Source of the DNA: Brassica napus
Taxonomy: Eukaryota > Streptophyta > Magnoliopsida > Brassicales > Brassicaceae
Assembly: GCF_020379485.1 (NCBI RefSeq)
Contig: NC_063448.1
Span: 44,277,218-44,341,217 of the forward strand
Length of the DNA stretch: 64,000 bases
Reading direction: 5' to 3'
Shown: positions 20,094 through 34,663 of the stretch, one piece after another
How positions within the stretch are numbered: the first letter of the stretch is position 1
Layout: every line of letters starts with the position of its first letter
Position numbers and translations under genes: made by a program
Notes under the pieces: generated by a model
Told to the model about the DNA's origin: nothing
Database searches by the model: none
Seen by the model: only the letters and a program-made list of their open reading frames with translations

Positions 20094-23000
20094 AAAAACA
20101 AAAGAAGAGTTTCTCTTTGTGATGATGTTTCGTGAGGAAGTTTAGAATATATGCATTGCACTAACCTGTCGTATGTCATATATATATATATATTAGAGTT
20201 TGAGTCAATTAATGTGGTTCATTTAGTTAATTCAATAATAATTTCATTCCTTTTATTCAATATATAATATATTCTCAATAATGATTTCCTTCCTTTATTA
20301 TTTTCATATTTAATGAGATATATATAGTGACTTCTTCGTCAATGTAAATGTTATGAGTATCAAATGTAGAAGATACTTACGTGCACATATAATGAAAGAG
20401 TTTATTGAGAGGTGCATTTATTAAGATGAGTATTAATGTTGTAAGATAATTATGTGACTAAGAGTCGTTATTTTTTTTTAAACAAATGTGAAGTATTTAT
20501 TGAGTTGTGTTTCACGTGATTCACGTAAGAATAATATGATATTCTTAATTTTTAATTTATTTCCTTTTATTATATGAACATTAAAGACTTAATGAATGTA
20601 ATCTGTCATGATCCCTAACTATAGGAATATATTGGCGTGACATGCAATCTAAATATAATAATGTCACCTGCGAACTTCACTTTTCCGCATGTTTGATCAA
20701 TATATATTAGAATATTTAACGCATAATAGGTTAAATCACTTTTGATTTATATTCCAATTAACTTTTTATATTCCTTCTTAATACTTTTCTCATTATTCTA
20801 ATATATTTCCAGATTATAGACTTAGTTATTTAACAGATCATTGGAAAAATACCATTATTAAACTACTGAATATATGCACGATAATAGAAAGCTCGTTAAC
20901 AATAGTACGAAAAAAACCTTTATTATTGATTTATATCATGACAATAACCGAATTAATCAAAAATAAAACAAAAAATTCCCATTAATAAAAAATCTTTCAA
21001 AAGCCACCGCTTTACCAATAGAAGAGTATACTATTGCTAACACGTTTCAAAACTTAAACGATGACAATGAGCTTCCGTTCATACGCATGATTAATTCAAT
21101 CTCCTCCAAGCTTAAACTCTTAATTTGATCTTCTGATAAAGTCAAATCTGAAAAAACAAAAACATTGAATTCAAATTCCAATCATAATATATTATTTTTA
21201 TTTTTATTGTTAAAAACGTGAGCTTACTTGGATTACCCCTACTTTTTCTTTGGTTGCGTAATATATCTTGTGATAGTATTTCCCAAGTAGCATTCCATAC
21301 GTTTTGTGGACTTGTGATACTATGTGAAAGCTATAGGACACAAAACAGCTTACGTAGATCCTGGCATGATGACCAAAAACGTACTTCTTTAATAGCTTCA
21401 ATATTTTCTTCATCATCTTCCTTCCACAGCTTACGTAGATCCTTTGCTTCGTTTTTTGTAATAAGCGACATGATATTAAGCTTTTAAGAAAAAACAACTT
21501 TAAAATGTAGTAAGCAATAAAATGTAAAAGATATATATAACAGCGTTGATCTTGCATACACGTGATAATATATGATTACCAATTATTGCACTACCTTAAT
21601 TGTTACCATATTAATGCGTCGCATTAATTCACGATTAATGATTCTTCATACTATTTATCATGAGAATTAAATGTGAAGAATATATGTTACGTGATGTTGT
21701 TAATTAATTATTAATTGGTAATCATTAATGCGATACATATGGTGAATTAAATATGAACACGTTCTTTCTATATGTGTTCTTTTTTTCTTGTGTGTTATAT
21801 GGTTACAACATATTTAGAATTGTGTGTCACGCATCATATTTAATTCACACACAAAAATGCAATTACTATTCATAATTAATGTTCATATCAATCAATGATT
21901 TAACAATTAAAAGAAGGAAATCGATATTGAAAATATATGATTTTCAATCAAACACGTTTGAATGGTGGCTCATTATTGATAAACAACTTATAATATATTT
22001 TTTAATGTGGTGCAATGAAGAAACCACAAATGACGAAAATAATGTATATGTAATCTACATCATTTATAATGTATTATGAGGAGATCCGTGTGTTTTTGAC
22101 GTCATTAATAATTAACCTGGAACATAATAATTATAAAAATGACTTTATTGTTGATTGAGAACTGAATATTTAAAAAAATACAATAAAAATTAAAATATAA
22201 CTGAAAAAACAATAAAAACAATGAAGAATAAATTGATCTGAAAATTTAAAATTTTGGTTTCCACGTTTTAGATTTTGGATCCCAAACAAAATTACGTATG
22301 GACCCATGTAACTTGTTATTCTCCATCCATTCCAACAACTTGGATTTATCTTGAAGATCAAGGAGATTGACATAATTTTCTTTTCTCATATGAATACTAT
22401 TATATTCATACCACTTGGATCCAACATATTTCAAACCATAATAATAAGATTTTGAAGAAATAGAAGTAATAGACTATAAAAATATAAATATAAATATGTA
22501 AAAGTCACTTATATCAACACACAAGAATTCTGCTGGTTCCTTATGTTTTGAAGATGTCTCATTATGCCATGTGCCTAACTCCTTTACAACATAAAATGAT
22601 CATTCGGTTAAAAGATATTGATGAAGTGATGAAACGTGATATTATCACGTAAAAATAAGATGACCTGATATTGACGAAGTGTTGTAACGTGAACTTTCTG
22701 TATATTGTAGTCAAATCATAATAAAATTATAATACTTTTTCATGAGTTGGCCATGTGTATTTGGATGACTTCATAGAATAGGGTGCAAGAATCACTTTGG
22801 CAAATTTTGATTATTGAGTCTTTGTTGAATATATTTTTTATGCGTGAGACATGCTATGTTTTTGTCGGTGAGACTTTATTATATAGATGTGAGCCTCGAT
22901 TGAAATTAGGGTTGGAAGTTTTGATTTGCCTAATGACATGCCATGTGGAATTTTAAAGATGTCATGTCATCTTATTTTTGTGAGACTCTTTGTAAAGAGG

Positions 23001-23119
23001 ACACATAAGCAAATTTTAAAAAATCACTTGGTAAATATAGACTAGGAGATATGTACATGATATTTGATGCCAACATGGTTGGAACTTAGAAGATCCATCT
23101 AGTGATTGACTGATTGGTA
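20094..23119. other. AT-rich region without a confident gene
   Basis: Very AT-rich. Two minus-strand pieces look like exons but are not recognised: 22434-22246 (KENYVNLLDLQDK, KLHGSIRNFVWDPKSK) and about 22600-22520 (ELGTWHNETSSKHKEPAEF). A further short frame at about 21470-21330 (MSLITKNEAKDLRKLWKED) repeats a DLRKL word. A (TA)n tract lies at about 20179-20192. No RNA gene or transposon end could be identified. Confidence 0.4.
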
Positions 23120-23440
23120 TCTCAACTTTTGTTGGTACTGAGGCTTCAGTACTCTCACCTCTAATGGCAGATGCAATGCGGGCAGATCTTCTCAAATGTA
23201 AGGAACTTGGCATCAATAAAATCAGATGTGAATCGGATTCGAAGCAACTAATCTCCTGCATTACGAAGAAAACTACATGAACAGAGATCTATGGAGTTGT
23301 CTCAGATATCATGAAGCTAGCGATAGAATGCGACTCTATTTCCTTTGGTTGGATCTAAAGAGAGCACAATGTTGTTGCTGATAATTTAGCTAAACAAAGG
23401 CTTGTAATGAATGAGGATGTTAATTCCCTCACCTAACTAT
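23120..23440 (+). pseudogene. RNase H-like (RVT_3) fragment of a non-LTR retrotransposon
   Basis: The plus strand reads GTEASVLSPLMADAMRADLL, KIRCESDSKQLISCI and, after stops, REHNVVADNLAKQRL. This is the C-terminal RNase H domain found in plant LINE-type polyproteins and their relatives: the E..A.., D.....L and N..AD.LAK signatures are present. At least two in-frame stops and no reverse transcriptase upstream mark it as a dead fragment. Confidence 0.7.
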
Positions 23441-23489
23441 TCTAGTTTTTAATTAATGAAGTTGTGTTTCAAAAGAACAAGGGTAAAGA

Positions 23490-23590
23490 ATATTATTCTC
23501 GTATACAAAAGCCTCATAGGCAGATCAAAAGCAATTAACTATAAACTGAAGATCTTATCAAACATATTATTATTGTTATTCAAATTAAAG
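23490..23590. repeat. Paralogous empty site of the Kaonashi-type MULE
   Basis: About 23518-23582 (AGGCAGATCAAAAGCAATTA ... AAACATATTATTATTGTTATT) matches 2456-2523 and 16265-16330. It then continues with CAAATTAAAGACACG instead of the element sequence. It therefore represents the site before the MULE inserted, and lies just 3' of the complete neprosin gene. Confidence 0.7.
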
Positions 23591-23746
23591 ACACGCGAAA
23601 TTCGAAAAGCTTGTACACACATATTATCCAAAGACACAGATAAAATTAACTTCCATGACGTTATTTTTCTTACTCACACGTTCATAGTCGGATACATGCA
23701 GACATGCATGTAAAATACTCAAAATCTTTGAGCACACAGATCCAAA

Positions 23747-26643
23747 TCAAGGGCATCTCTCGTTCTGGCCAGGGCCACCGTAGAAGAAATTAACCCCCCA
23801 GGAACTTCCAGCATCCCCTGCTTTAATGTTGTAACAGTTATCATGACGAGTCGTGGGGTAAACGCCTTGTGGTTCTATCAGAGTATTGGTTTCATCGATT
23901 GTCATAAGATTCCTGAAATAGCTCGATTTCTTAAAACCTTCATCTGCAAAATGCCCACTTCCCATGTCCGTGGTCGTGTGTTTCCCACCAGTCTCCAAGT
24001 TAACGATTTCACCTCCCCATTGAACTATGGTAGCTCCATCTCCTAGAGAATTGAATAACTTGCCAGGCCAGTACCCCACAAGCTCTTCACCGACCTTTAG
24101 CCACCAGTTTTCGCCATCCTATATATAATTATCGACAATCCACTTTGAGTTGAGATGCAGATATAACATAACGCAGGGACAACTCAATTGCACCCCATAT
24201 TGTTACTAAAAAGAGAAAAAGACATTATACATGTTAGAGCATCATTATCCCAGAAACACCTTTTGGGGTTTCTTAATTTTTTTTTTTTTTACTTTTACGA
24301 ATTTAGAAAAAAAAATTAAAAACGAACCAATCGCGGGCCGCCACGTGTCAGTAGGACCCGCGAACAGTGTAAAAAATCCTTAATGACCGACTACTATTTG
24401 GTAGTTTTAGTAACCGGTTTCTTAAAAAAAAAAGTAGGTCCTACGCGGGACCCACACGCTAAGAACCCCTCTGGTATGCTTGGATAAAGATGATCTTAGC
24501 TCTCAGTACCTTCCATATAAGCATGGAGAGGTCGTATTGATCTCCGTCGTATTCTGAGACGGTGGTGTAGGTTCCACCTACAGTGATAAGATTGCTCCTT
24601 TGAACGAAACCTGAGCATGCGTTGTTGTAGCACCCTGTACTTTGGTATCCATCGGCCTATTTCCAAAAAAAAAAAAAAAAAAATCATTACGATTATCGTC
24701 CTTAATATATTCGTGAATCCGCGAGCACCCTTAGGGTATAATTATCGCTATCACTTAGGAAATTTTTTGTTTTTTATTTTTTTAAAAAAAAATTTTCGTC
24801 TGAAAAAAAAAAAAAATTTAAAGCAAACTAATCGCATACCGCCACGCGTCGGTGAGATCCGCGAACAGTGCAAAGATCCAACGTAAATCGGTCATTGTTT
24901 TGTGGTTTTTGTTACCGGTTATTTAGTTTTTGCTGGGACCCCATAATTTTAAATATTTTTTTTTGCTAAAGATCCCTTTTAAGGATCCACGGATGTTGAT
25001 GGTCTTATTGGTAGAACCCTCCTAAAGTTCTCCCAAATTAAAAAAATAAATGTTTTTATTTAATAAAATTACTCTAAATCACTTAACATGATGACAACTG
25101 ACAAAAAAAAGTTCTAAAAAGTCAGAGATAATATCTTTGCACGGGACCTCTTCTCCTCCTCTCTTCTATTTTACCTCTACTGTTTAACTTTTTCATTCTT
25201 AGTTACACTATTAAAAATCACCATTGGAGGTGCTCTAATACCGTTCAAAAAAAAAGTGCTCTAATATATATATTTAACAAAAATCCTAAGACCATGATCA
25301 ACGCAGGTTCTTAGGGCGGAGTTTATACTGCGTTCTTAGGGCGGAGTTTATAGTATAAGATACATCTCTTACTTTTTAACTAAGAAATACTAAAAAAACG
25401 TTTCTTAAATAAAATATATAAGAAACGTCTCTTAACAGAAATGTGTCAAATCATGCTCTAAGAACCTCAAATGGATTTCCCCTTAATCATGCTCTAAGCT
25501 CTACAAAATAAAGTCAGGTTTAAACTCTAAAAGTAGCTAGTGAGCCGTTTAAATTTTTTCAATGATTAGCATTTTAACATGTTGAGGTAGAGAATGGGTA
25601 CTTACTGTCCAGTAAACAAATAGTCTTAGATTATTATCACCATATATTCTTGGATAAACCTATAGATTAAGGGAAACAAATGTAGTGTTAATTAAGATGT
25701 TTTGCATATGAACAATATGTAATTAAAGATATATGGAGGTCGAAAGAAGTACAAGACCTGCAAACCAGCTTCAATTGTGTTACGAGTAGTGCCCACTCCA
25801 GACACGAGCCAAGTCTGGGCCAAGCTGAACTCATCGGCAACTTGAACTTCTGGTTTCCAGATATTTACTGAAAATTGTGTCCCGAAAAACGTTCCGTTCA
25901 TGGAATTCATGACCGCGTACTAAACCAGCTCCAAAAAAGGGAATAGTGTAAATAAAGCCGGAAGAGAGACTAGCGAGTGATTAAAACAAAAGCAATATAA
26001 AATGTGTACCTCATGGCCTTTACTTGGATCAAACGTAGTAGCTTGAGGGCTGCTTGGAGTCGTCTTCTTCCCATAACTCTTGATGGATTTTGATCGCAAG
26101 ATATCTTCTTTCTTTATTCTTCTTATCGGAACTGTATTTTTAGGGCATCTTCCATTCTTGTGCCACGCCTGAGTAGCGTTTATTTTTTTCTTGGTGTAAG
26201 TAGACGTACTTTCGGGTATAAAGCTCGGTTTCATCTACGTGAAAAAACTTGACGTTTCAACATCATCATGCATGTATATTAAACAAAAGATGGCTCATAA
26301 ATGAAAGTCAAACCTGGATGATGTGGTTTTTAAGCAGAGGATGATCAAAAGCTGGTTGACTATGTATTGGAACACAATCTATTATATCACCATCTTCGCT
26401 CTTAACAAAGATTAAAATGAAACATTCAGTAAATTTTTCCCACGAATAATCAAAGCATTGAGTTTATGAATATGGAATTTGTATAATATGTACCTTTATG
26501 GATATAAGAGCATGCTTGTTGAGCTGCTTCAAAAGTCTTTCTACTTTGATTTCCTGGTGATCGGAGAACTCTTTTCCATAGACACAAGGAGATATTATCA
26601 TTCCTATCATCATCAGTGCTACTGTGAAACCAGCCATTCCCAT
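23747..26643 (-). CDS. Neprosin-domain secreted peptidase, complete, 398 aa
   Basis: Seven phase-0 exons: 26643-26494, 26400-26314, 26234-26010, 25919-25758, 25659-25606, 24656-24510, 24118-23747. An N-terminal signal peptide ([18 protein letters not shown]) is followed by the activation-peptide signature ([20 protein letters not shown], then MKPS). The neprosin domain shows [59 protein letters not shown] and a [12 protein letters not shown] terminus. The family is secreted, prolyl-directed and now classed as glutamic peptidases; the Glu in NTIEAG and in QWGGE are the conserved acidic positions as I recall them. The usual W in EAGWQV is L here. All exon phases agree and no stop interrupts them. 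Introns 5 and 6 are swollen by MITEs. Confidence 0.95.
24237..24495. mobile_element. Harbinger-like MITE in neprosin intron 6
   Basis: Terminal inverted repeats GAGCATCATTATCC and GATCATCTTTATCC are flanked by direct TTA (24234-24236 and 24496-24498). It is 259 bp, without coding capacity. The TIR and the TTA target duplication fit PIF/Harbinger-derived MITEs. Confidence 0.75.
24726..25008. mobile_element. Diverged MITE related to 24237-24495, in neprosin intron 5
   Basis: The interior shares the GCCACGYGTCRGT, CCGCGAACAGTG and TTACCGGTT blocks with the element at 24237-24495 in the same order. The right end (GGATGTTGATGGTC before TTA) resembles the same TIR. The left border is uncertain. 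Confidence 0.55.
25290..25494. mobile_element. Second Harbinger-like MITE in neprosin intron 5
   Basis: The ends GACCATGATCAACGC and (inverted) GAGCATGATTAAGGG are flanked by direct TAA (25287-25289 and 25495-25497). It is 205 bp. A 25-bp unit GTTCTTAGGGCGGAGTTTATA is repeated in tandem near its left end. Confidence 0.7.
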
Positions 26644-27426
26644 TATGGTTAATTATAATCCTTAGAAATACTCTTTGGTAATTTTTAAAATTTTCTATCA
26701 ACGACCATTGGAATTTATAGGAGTAAATTGCTCATGTATTATATAAATTATGAAATTTGATAAAAAGAAAAACACTAGTGATTACATTAACACTATTAAT
26801 GAAAATAGACTCATGACTTAAACATCATCACAGCCCCTCATGATTTTAAAATCCATGAAAACTGACTCAGTAATTAAAACGTCATCAAAGCAAGCAAGTT
26901 TCTCTTGTTATACAAATACACAGGTTGACTTTGTTTATCTATTATCTCAAGTAATGCTCCAGTTAGAGTTACATTCAGAATATTTCTATATCAGATGACA
27001 TTTTTTTTGAATGAAAGGTTATTACTATTTTTTAATATATTAGATGACTTTTATGTTTTCATGATGATAAGCGTAACAAGACCAAGCAAATTGTTGTCAG
27101 CAGCGGGCACAACTAAGGAGGTGTTATTTGATATTTAATAGATTAAATTTGATTATGTAGGTTTATAATCTAGTGTTATTCATTAGTTGATTTGAAAATT
27201 TTAATTAAGATTTATTGTTATTAGTTATTTAGAATATTTTATTTAAATTTGTTGAACTCTATTGTTATTAGTTCTTGTATTTAGAATATTTTATCTATTG
27301 TTATTCAGTTAAAGATTTAAACATAACATTTAAAATCAAATTTTATTCATATTTGATAATTTTCTGCAGTTCTTTCGATTTGAAAGAGCTCAAATGACTG
27401 AATTTAATTTAATGTGTAAAATATAT
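26644..27426. other. Upstream region of the complete neprosin gene
   Basis: No gene. 26780-26900 matches 250-360 upstream of the left neprosin copy, and about 27075-27110 (AGACCAAGCAAATTGTTGTC) matches 1325-1360. 27120-27420 is AT-rich without recognisable content. The CACTA element follows directly. Confidence 0.65.
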
Positions 27427-27439
27427 CACTACAAGAAAA

Positions 27440-28020
27440 CAGCGACATACCGAGGGAAAAAATCGTCAGTATGTCGTCGGAATAACGTTATTCCGATGAC
27501 ATACCGACGAAACAAGTCCTCGGAAATAACTCCTCGGAAATTCATTTTTCCACGGAAATCCCTCAGAAATTTCCGACGGAATTCCGAGGAAATGAATTTC
27601 CGACGGAATTCCGAGGAAATGAATTTCTGAGGAAACTCCGAGGACCACCAGTTCGTCGGAAAGGTCCTCGGAATATACCGAGGGAGTGCTTCCACGGGAT
27701 ATTTCGATGGACTTTCCGATGGTCCAATCCTTGGAAGTTTCGACGAAATGTTCCTCGGAATTTTCATCGGAAATTTCCGAGGAACGGAGCCCTCGGAAAA
27801 TTCCGAGGAAGGAGTCCCTCGGTATATTTCGATGGACTTTCCGATGGTCCAATCCACGGAAGTTCCGACGACATGTTCCTCGGAAGTTTCATCGGGAATT
27901 TCCGAGGAACGGAGCCCTCGGAAAATTCAGAGGAAGGAGTCCCTCGGTATATTCCGACGTCCTATTCCGAGGAAATGTTCGTCGGAAATTTCCGAGGGTT
28001 CATTTCCTCGGAATTTCAAA
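27440..28020. repeat. Left subterminal motif array of the CACTA element
   Basis: Several dozen copies of CCTCGGAA / TTCCGAGGAA / TTCCGACGGAA are on both strands. A block of about 170 bp (27688-27855 and 27815-27965, GATTTTCGATGGACTTTCCG-like) is partly duplicated. The array produces spurious open frames on both strands. Confidence 0.85.
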
Positions 28021-28164
28021 AAAAATTAATTTTTTAAAAAAAATAAAATTTTTGAAATTTAAATTCGAAAATATAAAATTAAAATTAAAATTGAAAACAT
28101 ATTAGATAATATTCAAAGTTGTACAAATAAAAATAAAACATTCCGAGTTTTTGAAAAAAAAAAC

Positions 28165-30285
<2,121 letters not shown>

Positions 30286-30419
30286 TGACTGAAATTGAGG
30301 AGGATTAGGGCGGAAATCGCGAGAGAGAAGAGAGAGTTCGGTGGAAATCGTGAGAGAGAAGGAGAGCTTCGGCGGAGAGAGGGAGAGAGAAATGGAGAAG
30401 AAGATCTGGTTCGACCTAA

Positions 30420-31160
30420 TAAAATGAGGCGTCCGACAGAAAATGTCCGTCGGAATTTCCTCGGAATAATTATATATTTCCGTCAGAATTTCCTCGGAAA
30501 TCATTAATTCAATTTTCGCGAAATATATGGCGGCTTGGTTTGCCCGGTTAAATGAAAATATTCCGAGGAACCATGTTTCCTCGGAATTTCCTCGGTAATT
30601 ACCAAGGAAATTCTGAGGAAAAATGATTTGGGATTTCAAAACATCGATTTTTTTTGCCGTATTTCATTTCTTATACAATTGTAATGCATACCATTGAGGA
30701 TTCTTTGTATAGATGATCATAAACCATGAAATAACAAAATTTCAAAAATAATTGTAAGTATTCCCTTTACCGTTTATTAAAGTGTATAAGTGTTTCTCTT
30801 ATGTTGTGTGGTTTTCGTTCATGCAATCGTAAAAGTGTTTGTTATTGGGTAAAACACCAAAGTTTGACTTCATAATCTGGTTAAGACACTTAATGAAAGT
30901 TATATACATGTTATTCAATCCACAAAACGTTGTTTTTGGTTAAAAATCCCTAGTTCCTCGGAATTTCCTCGGAATATTCCGAGGGAATTCCGAGGAAACC
31001 CTTACCTTCCTCGGAATTCCGTCGGAATATTTCAAGGAAATTCCGAGGAAAAAGACTCTATAATCAAATTCCTAAATCGACAAGGTCTATTCCAGGAAAA
31101 TTCCGAGGAAAACCTATCTTCCCTCGGAATTTCCTCGGTATTTCTATTAAAAAAAAAAAA
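30420..31160. repeat. Central block of CACTA subterminal-type motifs
   Basis: Two clusters (30440-30620 and 30955-31140) of TTCCGAGGAA / CCTCGGAATTTCC motifs lie between the 3' end of the transposase gene and the 5' end of the second gene. They are separated by about 330 bases without the motif. Such motifs are normally confined to the subterminal regions. Confidence 0.8.
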
Positions 31161-31167
31161 GTCGATG

Positions 31168-34100
31168 CTAGTCTGTTTCCGAGTCATCATCACCAGATGA
31201 ATCTGAATCTGGATCTTGGTGAAACTCTCCAATCACTGGTTCATCCTCTACGTGAACGACGGCTTCCTCTCCGAAGTCGGTTAAATCGACTACAAGGCCA
31301 ACTCCAGCTAAATCTTCTGCTGCACTTAAGTTGTCGGATGTGCTTGGTTGTAGTGGGTCTTCCAGCTCAGAACTTCCCTGAACTCGGCCTCTCGGGTTGA
31401 GTCTTGTAACAGTAACCCATTGATCATCTCTGTTCCTTACCCGGGGGTACTTGATATAACAAACCTGTAACATTTAAAAAAATATTAGTAAAATTATAAA
31501 TTAATACACATGATGATGAATCATTCTGAATAATTAACATTTAATTACATGATCGGCCTGAGAAGCAAGAATGAAAGGATCATAATATTGCAGCTTTCGC
31601 CTAGAATTTACTGATGTAACACCAAATGCATCTGTTCTCACACCTCGATCTAGAGTGTTGTCGTGCCAATCACAATAGAAAACAGTACAGCGCAATCCAA
31701 CCATACCCAAATACTTGATTTCCAAAATCTCATGTATGTGTCCGTAGTATACATCATCTCTTGATACAGAACAAAAGCCCGCATCATAAGTCGTACTCGA
31801 ACGTCTCCTCTTCTGAGTTGTGAATGCATATCCTCGAGTACAAAATCTCGGATATAACTTCACAACAAAGTTTGGTCCAACGACCATCTCGTGTATCCAA
31901 TCGTCAAATGTTTCACCTCTAGCCAAACCAGCAGACACCTATTAATAGCACATATATATGTTATATCAATAAATGTGAATTAGTATAAATATGTGATAAA
32001 TGATATTTTAATTTGTTTAAAGCACTCACATAAGTAAACATCCATCCAGCAAATTCTCTATGCTTCATTTCTTCTAGTTCGTCCTATGTGGCGTATCTAT
32101 ATTCGAACCGCTTTTCTGCCATGAAAATCCTGTACATATGATGACAATAATGTAATTAATTAAGATTTAAATTTCAACTTATTAAAATAAAAATTTGGAA
32201 GCTAATTTATTTACCTCTCATATTGAAGAACATCTTCGCAGTTGGTGAGCAAATATGTTTGTAAATTACTGCGCTCTTGCTCAGTAAGTCGACGGTCCTT
32301 TCTGTCGATACAATTACGCAAATTAGATGCGTAACCGTCTGGAAATTCCACATTGTTTGAAATCCAATCAAAGAACGCATCTTTTCCCTCTGCATCAAGT
32401 CAGTATATGGGAAAAGGAGCCCTACCATTCTCATCAACATGAAGTTCTGAACGAGCACATATATAGACTAAATCCAGTCTTGACTTCAAATTATCATTTC
32501 TTTTACCTTGAACATTAGGGATCGTGTTCATGAGATTGTCAAAAAAGTTCTTCTCAATATGTATGACATCTAAATTATGCCTTAGTAGATGATCCTCCCA
32601 GTATGGCAGATCCCAGAAAATACTTTTTGTGCTAGTTATGTAGGTCTCCAATAGCATCTACCGGAAAACGCTCATGTCCACCGACGTCTGGCGTCCTTTC
32701 TGCACCAAAATCTATTAGTTGTGTCTTCAAATCTTTCCCACAAATTTCCGGAGGTGGACTGTCAAACACCCTCTTGTTCTTCGTAAACAAATTTCTACTC
32801 CTACGATATGGATGATCAGGTGGTAGGAATCTCCTGTGACAGTCAAACCAACATGTTTTCCTTCCGTGTTTTAGTTGGAAAGCATCAGTGTTATCTTGAC
32901 AATATGGACATGATAGCCTTCCATGCGTTGTCCATCCAGATAACATATCATATGCTGGAAAATCACTTATTGTCCATATTAGTACTGCCCGCATTTGAAA
33001 GTTTTCTTTACACGAAACATCGTATGTTTCAGCACCTTGAGCCCATAGTTGTTGCAACTCATATATTAGTGGCTGAAGAAACACATCAAGTGATCTCTTA
33101 GGATGCTCTGGTCCGGGAACGAGAATCGAGAGAAATAAAAACTCTCGTCGCAAGCACAAGTTTGGGGGTAGGTTGTATGGTGTAAGAAGGACTGGCCATA
33201 GAGAATATTGTCTTCCACTCTTGCCAAACGGGCTGAAACCATCAGTACATAATCCAAAGTAGACATTTCTTCTCTCATACGCAAAGTCGGGATACTTTGA
33301 TTGGAAATGCTTCCACGCTTTTGCATCTGAAGGATGTCTGATCTCACCATCTGTTGAGTGCTCCGCATGCCATCTCATTGGTTGCCCTGTGCGTTCAGAC
33401 AGATACAACATCTGCAACATTTCCGTCAAAGGCAAATACCACATCCTTTTATATGGCACTGGAACTCTTCCACTCGTATCTTTATAACGAGGCTTCCCAC
33501 AAAATTTGCATGTAACCCGCTGTTCATCCGTCCTCCAATAAATCATGCAGTTGTCATTGCATACATCTATTACCTGATACGATAAACCAAGACCAGCTAC
33601 GAGTTTCTGAACCTCGTAGTATGAACCAGGAGCTACATTATCCTCGGGTAGAATACCTTTTACAAAATCAGCAATCGCATCCACACAGTCTTCAGCCAAA
33701 TTATAATTTGTTTTAATGCCCATCAATCTTGTTGCAGATGATAAAGCTGAATGACCATCTCTGCAACCTTCGTACAATGGTTGCTTTCCAGCATCCAACA
33801 TATCATAAAATCTCCTAGCTTGTGCATTGGGTAAATCTTCCCCTCTAAAATGATCATTTACCATCTGCTCAGTACCTACACCATAATCTATATCCGTTCT
33901 AATTGGTTCTTCTAATCTAACCGCTGGCTGAGGTTCGCTAGTACTACCATGTTCATAATCAGTTTCCCCATGATGATACCAAATTTTGTAACTTCGTGTA
34001 AACTCACTCAAATATAGATGAGTCCAAACATCCCACTCTTTAATAACCTTTCTATTTTTACAATTAGAGCAAGGGCATCTTAACATACCTGTTTTTGCTT

Positions 34101-34227
34101 CCGGTTGTTGGTGAACTAACCCCATGAATTCGGTTATACCTCGTTGGTATTCTTCCGTAAGCAATCTCGTGTTCGGATCCAAATGAGGTCGATCGATCCA
34201 AGAACGAAAATAATTTGGAGAAGACAT
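31168..34227 (-). pseudogene. CACTA transposase (TnpD/Tnp2-like)
   Basis: Starts MSSPNYFRSWIDRPHL at 34227. The transposase-associated domain (CPCSNCKN..., WDVWTHLYLSEF) is followed by the Tnp2/Transposase_21 core (YWRTDEQRVTCKFCGKPR, MLSGWTTHGRLSCPYC, SIFWDLPYWEDHLLRHNLDV) and then DUF4216 (YYGHIHEILEIKYLG, YCDWHD) and an acidic C-terminus. Defects are a frameshift/stop at about 32632-32650, TGA at about 32401, TAG at 32084-32086, and loss of most of DUF4218, since ASNLRNCIDRKDRRLTEQ runs straight to LQTYLLTNCEDV. Later introns are well formed (for example 31548-31465). The copy is therefore inactive. Confidence 0.9.
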
Positions 34228-34663
34228 GTTTTTTTATGAATCAAATTCGTGTGTAAAGAGAGTAAGGGGGAAGATGAAGATATGGAGTGAATGAAGACGA
34301 AGAGCGGTGCTTGTATTTATAGTTGAAATCCTGCCGACAGACCGAGGAAGTTCCGGCGGAATTCCGACGCCAACGGCTAGTTCCTCGGAATTTCCTCGGA
34401 ATTTTTAAAATCCCCCCAACGGCTCTCCAACGGCTATAATATATCCTCGGAATTCATCGGTTTTTTTCCGAGGAATACATTTTTCTTCGGTATTCCATAA
34501 GAATATTCCGACGGATTGATATTTCCTCGGAATTCCGTCGGTATATTCCGAGGAAACCAAATTTTGTGTTTCGTCGGAATATCCTCGGAAATTCTTCGGG
34601 ATATTTCGAGGATTTCATTTTCCGTCGGAATGTCCGTCAGAATACCGTTGTTTTCTCGTAGTG

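Noticed and set aside
26450..26701. 83-codon minus-strand frame over neprosin exon 1
   Set aside because: Different frame from the signal-peptide reading, which alone joins correctly to the downstream exons.
27429..28105. Several overlapping frames of 90-142 codons near the left end of the CACTA element
   Set aside because: Produced on all strands by the TTCCGAGGAA motif array; no domain and no codon structure.
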